DNA from: Adineta vaga
Lineage: Eukaryota; Rotifera
Assembly (NCBI GenBank): GCA_021613535.1
Contig: CP075496.1
Location: forward strand, 2,728,001 to 2,792,000
Direction of reading: 5' to 3'
Length of the DNA stretch: 64,000 bases
This document shows positions 25,479 to 36,709 of the stretch, in pieces. Both the position numbers and the translations under genes were made by a program. The notes beneath the pieces were generated by a model. That model did not search any database and had not been told where the DNA came from. It saw only the letters and a list, made by a program, of their open reading frames with translations. Each line of letters opens with the position of its first letter. Positions within the stretch are counted from its first letter, which is position 1.

Positions 25479-27529
25479 CTAATCAACGACTGACACAAGA
25501 TTTTTGTGAACTGTTGTTGTTAATCTTGCAATGTCTCGGTTATTATTGTTTTCGATGTTGCTGGTTGCTTGAACAGCAGTACGAGTCGCTAACTTGAATT
25601 GTTGAGGTATTTCTTTTTCTGATGATGGAATAAGTTGTGACTGACTAATGCGTACTTTCAAAATGGCACTCGTTTGATGATGTCTTATAAATCGAATCAC
25701 TAATAGTACTATGCCAAGTGTTATGAGTGAACCGATTACAATACCAATAATACCAGTAATAGGAAACGAAGAAGATGAAATGATTGTTTTCACAGTAGTT
25801 ACTAAATTCGTTGTAGTGATAAAAACTATTGTCGTCTTCTTAGTAGTAGATGACGGAACTGTAGAAGATATCGTACGTATTGTTGGTATCTAAATCAAAT
25901 TTCTGATAGATAGACAATGAAAAAGGAAATATTTACCGTTCGATTTGGTCGTGCTGTTGATGTACTTGATTGTGTAGTAGTTGTACTTGTTGATGTCACA
26001 CTTGTTTCTGATGCAATTTCAAATGGCCAAAATGATGTATCTGTAATACCCATTGAATCTCTCAAACAACTAGCAATTGGTAAAAATACACCAGGATCCA
26101 ATGAAATAAAAAACTTTTCACCTGCTGTAAATATCGCATTGCTTGTTATCACCAAACGATCCAATTGATAATCGACTTGACTTACTTGTTTCACTACATC
26201 ATATGTCAAGAAATCTGTTTTTGTCGAGAGAAATTTAAAACGAACAAAGGCTTTTGTATTTGGTCGACTAAAAGTAATTCCCGATGGATAAAGTATAGTC
26301 CATTTTGATTGTGTTTTTGGAACAAGACCTATTGGAAAATGAGTAGCATTAAGGATATAGAGAGTATTTTGACTTTCCGAAGCAATTTGCACAGTAAAAC
26401 GAAGACATGTTGAAGCACCTTGATTACCAATGGAATCAACACCTGAAAAACAAAATAAATTTTGACCAACTTGATTTGCATTTGCTACATAGGTAATTTT
26501 AAAAATGTAGATTGTCGGATCGAATGGATCTACAAATGTTGTTGATTGTGTAAAACCAGCTGGATAAACTCCAATAACATTGTCTAATGTTGCATTGGGA
26601 CATTGAACTCGAATACGAATAAACATTACTAATGACTGACCCGGTTCAACAAAAATACATTGATCAGCAGGTGCATCACCAAGATAAATTGGTGGTAATT
26701 GACATGGTATAGGTGAATTCCAAATTCTTAAAATAAATTGGATTGGTACTCGAGAAAGTGGTGTAGTACTTGAAGCATTCTCGAAATCTAAAACAGTAAC
26801 AGCCAAAGCATAATAACCGATAATTGTTGGTGTTATACGAAGAACACAACTCGTTTCATTGAGATATGTGGACGATGGTAGACTTAGTAGAGAACGACAT
26901 ATACCAGCACATTCTTGTGATGTATTTGACCAAATACATACATATCGGTCAAAATCATTATCAGCAACATTAACTTTAATGAAATGAGTAAGATTTTGAC
27001 GAAGTCGCATAATTGGCAACAGCGTAACAATGGGTGCTTGATTATATCGTCCATTTAATCGTTTATATGTATTAATTTCGGTACAAACAGACCATTTATT
27101 TCCACCTGTGATCAAAGTAAACCAATCACCAGCAGCAAATAATACACGAAATTGTTTATTCAATGGTACAGAAAATATATATCGTGCTTCACCAGTAGCG
27201 AAATTCTCAATTAAATTAGCGGCAGTACATGGAGTAGCTACTGAAGTCAAAACGCTATCATTTAATGGACAGGATGAAGCACAAGTTATATTTCCAGAGC
27301 CATAGCCCGTACCAATCGTATGATTACCAAAAGCAATCTGTGAATCTGTACATGGATACCATGTATAACTCCATGTATGACGATGGAATAGTTCAACAAT
27401 TAGTGGGTCAGATGTTGAATTAATGACACGCCAAGTAATCATTGAGCCACGGTAATGAGAACTAGACACGAAAGTTACTTCGAAAGAAAGTACCCAAAAT
27501 ATATTAATCAAGGTCATTCTCTCAGTCAT
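25479..27529 (-). CDS. Type I single-pass surface glycoprotein, SHYRG-type N-terminus
   Basis: Two exons (27529-25937, 25889-25479) encode 667 codons. A hydrophobic signal peptide (TLINIFWVLSFEVTFV) leads into SSHYRGSMITW, a motif I associate with secreted or surface proteins of several protists and invertebrates (from memory). The ectodomain has many cysteines and N-x-S/T sites and several beta-sandwich-like segments. A Thr/Ser-rich stalk (STSTTTTQSSTSTARPNRT) follows, then a TM helix (ITGIIGIVIGSLITLGIVLLVI) and a ~70-residue cytoplasmic tail. The first in-frame ATG after the acceptor at 27540-27539 is at 27529. Its function is unknown; an adhesion or recognition role would be a guess. Its 3' end is convergent with the small gene ending at 25251. 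Confidence 0.78.
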
Positions 27530-27776
27530 ATACACTGACTATAAATAAAAAAGATTCGACGAATTCGTTGTCGATTTATACAATAAAATTAAATTCAAAA
27601 ATAGAAGAATAATTCAAAATCAATCTTCCTATTGCATTTTTATGGCTCGTGCAAATACTATAAATTACCCTACATGTATGCAAAACAAACATCTCCGCAA
27701 TTTTCAATTTTCTATTACGAAACAATAGTATTTTCTGTTCATAAGATTATACTTTATTTCATTACAAAAAAAAGAG

Positions 27777-27793
27777 TATATATATATATATAT
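27777..27793. repeat. (TA)n microsatellite
   Basis: Short TA dinucleotide run just downstream of the Brambleberry-like stop codon, probably within its 3' UTR. Confidence 0.8.
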
Positions 27794-27824
27794 TGAATAA
27801 GAAAAAAAATGACATCATAATATT

Positions 27825-29234
27825 TTAGTTTTCTTCATTATCAGTAAGATTATCCAATATCGATGTGTCGCTATTATCTAATGAACAGTCCATAGAACCG
27901 TCAGATATTGAACCTATCATAATAAAAAATCGTAGAAATCTCAATATACGATGTAAAAATCTTGCTTACCATTCGTCATATTGAGTTGATTAAGAACATT
28001 TAAACCTGAGTAATGAAAACAAGCAAATTATTGAATTAAAACTTTATAATACTATCTTACACTTTCTTGCAGCTATTTCCAATTGTTTATGTTTTCGATC
28101 AATGTCATCGATTAGTTTCTGATTTTCTCTATAATAGTTTCTGTAACGTACAGCATGATAGGTTATTGTAAGACAAGAAAGAAAAAACCACAGTTGACGA
28201 AAACGCCATAGTGTATCATATAAAATCATCTAAAAATCTGTCGATAATACTAAATTTCAAACGAAATATCTTCTTTACCTGTGAATACGAAGAAAAAAAG
28301 AGCATATATCGTTCAATACTTATCAAACTAATCCACATGAGTATTAACCAGAATCTAAAAGAGAAATTCTATCTATGACAAGAACGTTCTATGTAATACT
28401 TGTCTATTTACTTTGAATCATTTGTTCGTTCGGGTATTGTTAATAAATGAATACCAAGAAGTGATAATGCATAGAAAAAATACGAACTTAAACCAAATGC
28501 ATCGACAAATAATGATGATTGTATATTGAAAAGTGTTTCTAATATCTGAACAAATAATTGTATCAAATCGGAAACGAATTAGTCTTTCATGTTTTTACTT
28601 GCTGTATCAATTCAATTTGTGCTTTATCTTTTACATATAAATGTCCACGTAATTCATCAACATCTGATTGTGCAACTTGTAAAAATCGATCAACATTCAA
28701 AGCATCATCAACAGAATGTTGATTGATAACTAAAGCTTGATCTAGACTATTTTGCATTACTTCTTGTTCGATAAGTAATTTTTTTGCTTCATTTTCAACT
28801 TGATTTGAATGTTGATTTAATTGTAAAATAGTATTTTGAGTTTGATAATGCCATTGTTGAGTTTCAAGAGCATAGCAGATACTTTGAATATGTGGAACAA
28901 AGTTTGTATAAGTTAAAAAAGCAAATGAATTCTTCGTTATATTTTGTAAGCATTCATTTATATTTCGATCAATTGTTGATAATGAACAGATTATTTTAGG
29001 ATCAATACCAGTGGAATTTAAATGACAAAAAGTGAAATGAAGAGCAAGTGTTGTTTGAATTTGTGGTGTTAATGATGAACAATCAAGTTTGCCTTGTTTA
29101 CTATCAAGAAAAACTTGTCCTATTGATCGAGATAAGCATGGCTGAGCATCATTTAAGAATAGATCATTACTGAAACCATTGATGATAATAATAATAGTAA
29201 ACAAGATCAAAGAAACTATCCGTATCCAATACAT
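27825..29234 (-). CDS. Brambleberry / GEX1 / KAR5-type nuclear fusion protein
   Basis: Six exons, 29234-28599, 28545-28412, 28354-28279, 28229-28061, 28005-27970 and 27913-27825, give 379 codons in frame. A signal peptide leads into a Cys-containing lumenal domain with the family pattern: KQGKLDCSSL, ALHFTFCHLNSTG, a CLQNIT segment, FAFLTYTNFVPHIQSICYAL, then a long helical, coiled-coil-like part ending near VDELRGHLYVKDKAQ. Three hydrophobic segments follow (around YFFYALSLLGIHLLTI, FWLILMWISLISI, LWFFLSCLTITYHAV) and a short acidic tail. KAR5 (yeast), GEX1 (plants, protists) and Brambleberry (zebrafish) sit in the nuclear envelope and are needed for nuclear membrane fusion at karyogamy or after early cleavage. 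The assignment rests on pattern and topology, not on a search. Confidence 0.72.
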
Positions 29235-29809
29235 TATTATCTATCTAATTTCATTCATTTCATTCGAAATTTTCAAAAGAATACAAAGAAACCTTTCGAT
29301 CACCAATCTCTTGTTTTTCTGTTTTATTTTCATAATCAGATGTCACTTGTAGTCCATTCGTACTAGTAAATTATGAGATATGTGTACAGACAAACACTTG
29401 TAGTTCCTTTTAATAATAATAATAATAATAATAACAAGAATGTAATGAACAAACAGAAAAAAAGAAACGAGAGACAACTTAAATTAGACTTATGTTCCGC
29501 ATAATAAAAAGACGAAGAAAAGTAAACTTAAATAAAGCGATTCGAGTTAAGTATATATATTTTGCTTATTTCAGATCGAATAATAAATCAAGACAAAGAA
29601 ATATAATAACCATACGTGTCTATATAGTGCTAAAAAAAAGGAAAAAAGACAACAATGTTGATAAAAACAATAGTATTGACGTTAAGTTACATAGAAGAAA
29701 AAAGCGAGACGAAAAAGAATGATAAAGTTTATTTTATGTGTTTGTATGTATGGAATATAAATAGACAACTTGATACACATATATATCACATGATGATATT
29801 CAACTGAAA
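29235..29809. other. Intergenic region with (AAT)n repeat
   Basis: 575 bp between the COPB2 stop and the Brambleberry-like start, same strand. It contains an AAT trinucleotide run at about 29411-29433. An open frame on the plus strand at 29492-29722 is lysine/arginine/asparagine-rich, typical of chance translation of AT-rich DNA, and I do not call it. Confidence 0.6.
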
Positions 29810-32800
29810 TTAAGTATCTTTGAGAAATTCATCAACATCATCATCATCAAATTGTAGATCCTATAATGACAAAAAGAATAGAATTTAAATATATGTTTTT
29901 GAACAAAATTAAAATAGTATTAGCATGCTACAAACTATATATCCCAATAAATATAATAAAAGGAGTGAGTGCATGCGTTCTATTAACCAACGTGCGATGA
30001 TATGTTAAATAAAGTTTTTTGTGTCACTGCAAAAGTTTTTTTCTCCCTTTCAACGTTTTTACCTCATCCTCATCATCGATTTTTTTATGAACTCCTGTTG
30101 ATTGTCCAATTTCAGCATCGCTTACATCATCTTTATCGACGTCTATGTCAAATTCTTGGAGTTCTTTTTCAAGATCGCTTAATGATGATTTACGAGCAGT
30201 TGCAGTTGATTTCATATCATTTGTTGTTTTCGGTACTGTCGATGAAGATGTTTTTGTTGTTGTTACAGGCGGAGGTGTTGATTTCTTCAATGGTGGTGAC
30301 GGAGTTGCAGCTTTTGTTATTGGATTAGCAGATGCATTCATTGGAGATTGAGAACGAGAACGATCAGATGAACTTGCTGTTGACGCAAGAACAGGTGGAA
30401 CTAATTTATTAACTGTTGATGGTTCGGTGGTTGGCTACAAAGAAAATAATAGATAACGATAATATTTCTTTCTTTACAATACCTTATTTGTTTTGGTAGA
30501 AGGAACCACGGATGATGATTTTACTTGAGATGTTGTTTGTTTTGGTGTACTATCAACATCAGCGAACTGATCGTCATCATTATCATCATCATCTTTTTCA
30601 GTTGTATTTTTGTTCAATTGCACTGGATTATAAGAAAATTTGTTACCGTCTTCAGCTTCTTGCATATCAGCAATAGGATTTCGTTCCCAATTTGGCTAAA
30701 TGAATACATAAAAAGAAAATAAGATCAAGATGAGTTCTAATTTTCTTACAATAATAGATGGAAAATCACGAGCTGCTCTTAGTTTATTTGTTTGTTGTAA
30801 ATATTGTTCGGTTTTATAAGTATCAACAAGACCTGGAAAAAGATTTTCATAATCAGTTGGATTAGCTAATGATTGCGCAGCACGTTCCATGTTTATCTGT
30901 TTTAATTTTTCTCTCCATAAACCAACAATACGACCGATTTGAGATGGTAGATATGTTCGACAAAAGAAAGCTGCTTCGGGTAAACGTTGATTTTCAATAA
31001 GAATATCTAAACATTGTTCTAAATTTCCCAAAACAAAATTTGATAGAAAAGCGATATTAAATTGTCCATTTTTTCTTGAATGATCGCCAATAGTTGACAT
31101 TAATTCTTTATCACTCGATGCACTTGCTAATAATATCAATGATCCAAACGATTGCGCACGTGTTAAACATTCTTTTACTAAATTCAAATCTCCACGTTTT
31201 GTTGCTACATCAGATAATTGTAACCATTTTTGTTCATTTTCCATTTCAAGTGCAAGTTCATAACAGACTGATAAATTTCCTAATTGAAGTGCTAGATCAA
31301 ATTTATGCTCATTATCCGTGGTTACAGTCAATGCTTGTTGAAGATAGCCCTAGTAAAGAAAAACAAAATCAAATATTCTTGTGATTTTGATAATTTAATA
31401 GAAAACACACTTGTTTTTCTAGAAAATGTGCAACACGAGTACGTTGTTCTTTCGATATTGTTGGGAGAACTTGATCAGCGGTTTCGAAATCTTTACGCAT
31501 GACAGCTGTTTGATATTCAAGAACCGATAATGATAATTCAAATGAAACAATAGCCATTTCTTTATCACCCAAATATAAACGATTTTCATTGGAAACATAA
31601 CCTAATAAATACATCACTCTAAAATAAAAAGAGTCATCATCATACTCATAGGTATATATTAGTTAGACATACCTATCTAAATGGGAAACTGTTACTATTT
31701 CACCACCAACATAATAATTAATACGATTAAGAGAATTTGTATAAATAAAACAATCACCAACCCATACACCTGTTCTGATAATTTCAGGAACTTCACTAAG
31801 TGCCTATGAATGAACAAGCATTTTTTTGTAGACAACTTGTAGAACACTATGTAATATATAATAATATTCTTAAACTTACATCAAATGCGTCTTCAATTCC
31901 ATCTTCCGACATGAGATCTTTATTTGTGGCTGCAGCTGCAACTACTTGAGGACTATATCGAAGAATATAGAAGGATTCTTCAGTTGCAATACAAACTAAT
32001 TCACCATTTTGACTCCAATAAATCTGTTAAAATTATAAAACAAAATCTTGCAACATTTAACAAATAAATAACATACAGTTTTGGGAACAATTTCAATTCT
32101 TCGAACTAAACTTAATGTCTCCCAATCATAGAATGCTAAACCTGAATATGATCGAACACCGAGAAGTGATCCACCATAAATACCTTCAGCACCAGCTTCT
32201 GGTTTAAAAGTTTTTTTTTCTTTAAAATTTTTAAATATTTTAACCATATTGCCATCACGTATGGCATATTCCGATGAATCTTGTGACCAAACAAATTCCA
32301 TAGCACTACCATAACTTTTATTACGTAATGTCATAGCTGTATAAATAATATATTCACCATCACCACAAACAACGACAAATCTAAATCAGATAAAAATTCG
32401 AAATCAAATACGTACAATTATTTTTCTTTTACCGTCCATTGGGTGAATGTGATAATGTTTGTGGATATATTTCACAACTACCCATTTCTTTCACGTTTAA
32501 TGGCACTTTTTCTCCATCTTTCAATTGTTGATCACTACTTAATTGTTTCAAATTAACTTGTTGAATTTCACAATGTTTTGCCCATACTATTTTACCAGTT
32601 GATGCATCCATTGACATAGCTGGTTCCTCACGACCCAACTAAAATGAACGATTGTTGTTTAATTTTGCTCTTCACTTGTATGTATTTAAAAATTGACTTA
32701 CTTTAATCATCATCGTTCCTTCATCATAACCAAGTGCAACATTATTCGATCCTTTCAAACATGATATTGTCCAACATCTTTCCAAACCATAATTGAGCGT

Positions 32801-33941
32801 TGATTCAAGACGATATGTATTTGAATGCCATAATTTCACCGTACCATCTTCTGAACCACTTAGAACAATAGGTAATTCCGGATGAAATGAAACACAACCA
32901 ACATTTTGTGAATGTCCTTCTAATGTTTGTACACATGTTTTATTCTTCAAATGAAAATAAAATAGATGAAAGCTCGATTCGAAATGATAGAAAGATAAGA
33001 ATTACTTGATAATCCCAAATTTTCACTAGACGATCATCACCACCCGATACAAGATATGGCTTATCACCACCTGAATAATAATCAACACAATTAACACCTT
33101 TTTCATGACCTTCAAGAGTAAAATTCGGTTGTGTCGATCCTAATTGCCATACCTAAATAAAACTTTATCATATAAATCATTTATTATTTCTTTCTTCTTA
33201 CTTTCACAGTACGATCAAGTGAAGCTGATGCAAATGTATTATTATCTTTGGGATTGATAGCTATTTGCATAACATAATGAATATGTCCTTCAAAAGTTTG
33301 TTTTAATGCCCATTTAGCATCCCAATCCCATAATTTAATGGTCATATCATCTATAGAGAAAACGTATGCAGATATTCTTCTTCAAATCATCAAATTGGTA
33401 CATACCACTACTAGTTAAAATATATGGTTGAGTTGGATGAACAACCACTGAACGAATATAATCACTATGTGCTTCGAATTGATGTATTCGTTCAAGTGTA
33501 TTATAATTATAAATACGAACAAGCATATCATCCTTTATTGAAAAAAGATAGAGGAATCAGTCATTTCTTTGATTAAGAGAAGAAACGTACCGATGCAGTA
33601 ACTGCCCAGTTTTTTCGAACAATAAATTTACCGGCACGAACAGGTACATCACATATTTCAAAAGTTTTAATCAATTGCTAAATTATAAAAATAAAATAGA
33701 ATACAAAAATAAAAGATTACAATTAGCATACTTGGGTATCATGATTATAAATATGTGCATGACCATTATAAAGTGTGACTAAAATCCACGGTTCATTTGG
33801 GTGAATATCAACACATTTTACACGATCCGATCGAACAGATAATTTGCGTTTAACATCAAGCCGTAGTGGCTAAAAACATACAAGTAAACAAACAAAACGC
33901 AATTATTTATCTATAAATGTATTTCAATGAAGTTTTACCAT
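29810..33941 (-). CDS. COPB2: Coatomer subunit beta' (COPB2)
   Basis: COPI coat subunit for retrograde Golgi-to-ER transport; its WD40 propeller binds KKxx cargo tails. Many short exons. The first coding exon is only the ATG (33941-33939), then a 69-bp intron, then [20 protein letters not shown] (from 33869). The N-terminal WD40 repeats include [57 protein letters not shown] and [20 protein letters not shown]. Then come [20 protein letters not shown], the second propeller ([14 protein letters not shown]), and the alpha-solenoid with [20 protein letters not shown] and ARTYLPSQ-like [13 protein letters not shown], ending [12 protein letters not shown]. The tail beyond about 30.7 kb is low-complexity, Asp/Ser/Thr-rich and poorly conserved, ending [13 protein letters not shown] splice acceptor lies 37 bases before the ATG. 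Confidence 0.95.
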
Positions 33942-33978
33942 GTTATGATAAGAAATAAAATGATCAAATAAAAATGAT

Positions 33979-33998
33979 CTAAAATAATAATAATAATA
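33979..33998 (-). promoter_or_regulatory. Splice acceptor upstream of COPB2 ATG
   Basis: A T-rich tract ends TTATTTTAG on the minus strand, with the AG at 33980-33979, 37 bases before the start codon. It is either a 5'-UTR intron end or a spliced-leader acceptor. Confidence 0.4.
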
Positions 33999-35116
33999 AA
34001 GAAGAGAATTTTAAGAAATTATTCATTTAGATTCAAAAACGGTACACGTAAACAAACCAACATAACACAACGAGAAATATCTGTCCACGTCCGATGGATT
34101 CGGTATTCTACCTTCATTTATCAACCAATCATATTGCTTGTTTGATTATATATATTTTAGAAAAAAAGATTTTGATATTAAGACTGAAGACAGATGGAGT
34201 GAGTTGTTGAGAATATTTCAAATAAAACTTTTGATCGTCAATTCTTGTATATTTTAAATATAGAATTCGTAAACGAAACCTTATATAAACTATCGTTAAA
34301 TATGATTTATAGTTCAAAGATATTTGAGTCGTTTCATTATATACAAAATAAAATAGTTTGATGAATTGCACTTTTTTACCTTTGTTTATCAGAATTATTC
34401 TGATATCTATCAACGTTAGTGAAAGCTAAAAGACTACTGCAAATCATTTCACTCTAGGTTGAATGATTTCATAATAAAATTTGCCTTCTTGAGTTATTAC
34501 TTTCAGTTGATCAATTCTCGTACCAACAAATGTTTTGCATAGTTTTATATTTAATCATTATGTAGAATTTTGAAGTATTCTCGTATTTATTTTGTATTTA
34601 TTCTAATATTAGCCAAACAATTTTATACAAGAATTCGATGTTGTCTAATCAAAAGAAAGTATGACCTTGATTTATGTGAGAACTCAAGATAACAAAACAT
34701 ACTACTACTTCTCAGACATATTTTGACAGGCATACGTATGTTATCCATACATAATCGATGACTACTCATTTCTTCTTTGACAAAAACTTATTAGGATGCT
34801 TAATAACTGTCGAAAGAATACTTTTCAAGGTTTCAAAAAATAGCTTCGAATAATACAAACGAAAACTTAACATCGACGCAAATATGTATGTGTGTATGCT
34901 CGATAATATACATTCATTGATTATGTAAGAAAACAAGAATTAGTATGAAGAACTAATTCATCATGTGAGCAGTTGAAAAGAAACAGAAAATAAATTACTT
35001 TAAGGAAATGAAATTATATGACCGAACTAAATATATGATTGTACGATGAAAATGGAAAAAAATCGATTAGAAAAAGACGAGACGAATATATAGAATAACT
35101 ATGAAATATTTCTTTT
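33999..35116. other. Intergenic, no gene recognised
   Basis: About 1.1 kb of AT-rich sequence between the COPB2 5' end and the GPCR 3' end. A minus-strand open frame at 34129-34413 has no supporting domain or splice structure. The part near the GPCR stop should include its 3' UTR, and the part near COPB2 its promoter. Confidence 0.5.
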
Positions 35117-36709
35117 TTAATTCCAAGTTGATTGATGTTCTGTTGCAGATTGAAATTCTGGAAAAAAATTAAATTTATAATGTTTCATATGCATTTCTCG
35201 TTCTTGATCAGTACGTTGATGTTCTAATGTTGATTCATGATATTGTTGTTCATTATTTGGTCTTATATCATTAAATGTCCAATCATCATCATCACCTTGA
35301 CAATAAGTTACAATTTCCTTAAACATATCATGTAATTCATTGAGAAAACTTTTTGCCGAAAAACAATAAAGAAAAAAATTTATTGCATGAGAAGTAAATT
35401 GGACCGAATTTAAAGAGATTTGTATCATATAACGACGTGTACGTTCAGTTTTCGATTCGAGATTATGACGAAAAAATACGAAATAAATACATGCTGGAAG
35501 TGTTAATAAAACAAATGCAAATGTAACAATAATAAGTAGAGCAGTTAATTGTCGATAACGTTCGATATTTTTTCGTTGTACAATCGGTGGTGTTGATTCA
35601 ATTTGTGCTCGACTTGATCGAACTGTTACAACAATAATATATGTATTACAAATACACATGATAGCAAACGGACATAGATTATATACAGCTAAATGAACAC
35701 GCTCCCATTGAGGATAAATATAACCGGGATTATCACGCGTAGAATAACATTTTATATTACCCAAGGATGTTTGATATCCATTTAAAAATAAGATATGACT
35801 ATTCAATCCGATACAAATCAATGTTAATATCGTGATATAAAATTTTGTATATTTTAATTTGCCAAATGATTGTTTCCAATGAAGCCAATAGAGATTTAAA
35901 GCGCGATCTTGAGAAAAAAAACGAGAAAATGATTTTTTTTTTGTATTGATATTATTTGCTCAATGAAATAAAATATCTTTCTACCTTAACTCTAATAAAT
36001 CATGATAGAAAGTGGAAATTTACATTTATTATTTGTTCGCATTTAGTCTTACTATTTAATAAGTCTACTATTCTGTTATGTTTTGCAGATATAAACAGAT
36101 TAAAAACCTCATTAGATAAAATTAGGAATTATTAATACGATTAATGTGAAGATTTTTGACAAGAATAGAAATAAAAAAAGTCAATTACTCTTTTGAATAC
36201 TTTTTTTCTTACCGAGACTAACTGCAGTTAAACACCAACTGGATAATTGTAAACTAACAAATGTCATAAAGGAAATAAGACGACAATGTATAAGTGAAAT
36301 TTCTTCTAAATTAGCATTATTTGAACTAATATTAAATTTATAGAAACTATTTAAATTCCATCCATAAAGAGATATTGTATCACATATACTAACGACAACT
36401 AAATAACGAATTGTTACTAAACGACGAAGATTTCGTCGTAGTAGAACGATTATTGTTAATAAATTTCCCGCGGTACCAACAATAATCAGTATAAGGGCGT
36501 AGATACTTAAACATTGAATAATAAACGAATCACGAGTATTTATTGATGACGAACTTGTTTCATTGAGAACAGACGGTTGTGGAATCGTTTTAGTAAATTC
36601 AACAGCAACCTTAAATAAGATCCAAGGTCAATTATAAAATAAGAAAGAAAAGGAAAAAAAGCAATTATTTCTATTAGAAACTTACAATAGGTATTCGAGG
36701 AGTATTCAT
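35117..36709 (-). CDS. Class A (rhodopsin-like) G-protein-coupled receptor
   Basis: Three exons (36709-36686, 36609-36213, 35907-35117) encode 403 codons. Seven TM helices are visible. TM1 has the GN motif (GTAGNLLTIIVLL). TM3 starts at the conserved Cys (CRLISFMTFVSLQLSSW) and ends SLDRAL, a DRA in place of DRY. TM5 is in HLAVYNLCPFAIMCICNTYI and TM6 in LLIIVTFAFVLLTLPACIYF, with LP but no upstream Trp. TM7 ends NFFLYCFSAKSF, an NxxxY variant of NPxxY. The N-terminus has N-glycosylation sites. The second-loop cysteine (KCYSTRDN) could pair with TM3. The architecture resembles peptide (FMRFamide/neuropeptide-like) receptors expanded in lophotrochozoans; no ligand can be assigned. Confidence 0.88.

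Noticed and set aside
29492-29722. 76-codon basic open frame
   Set aside because: Lys/Arg/Asn-rich chance frame in AT-rich intergenic DNA following an AAT microsatellite.
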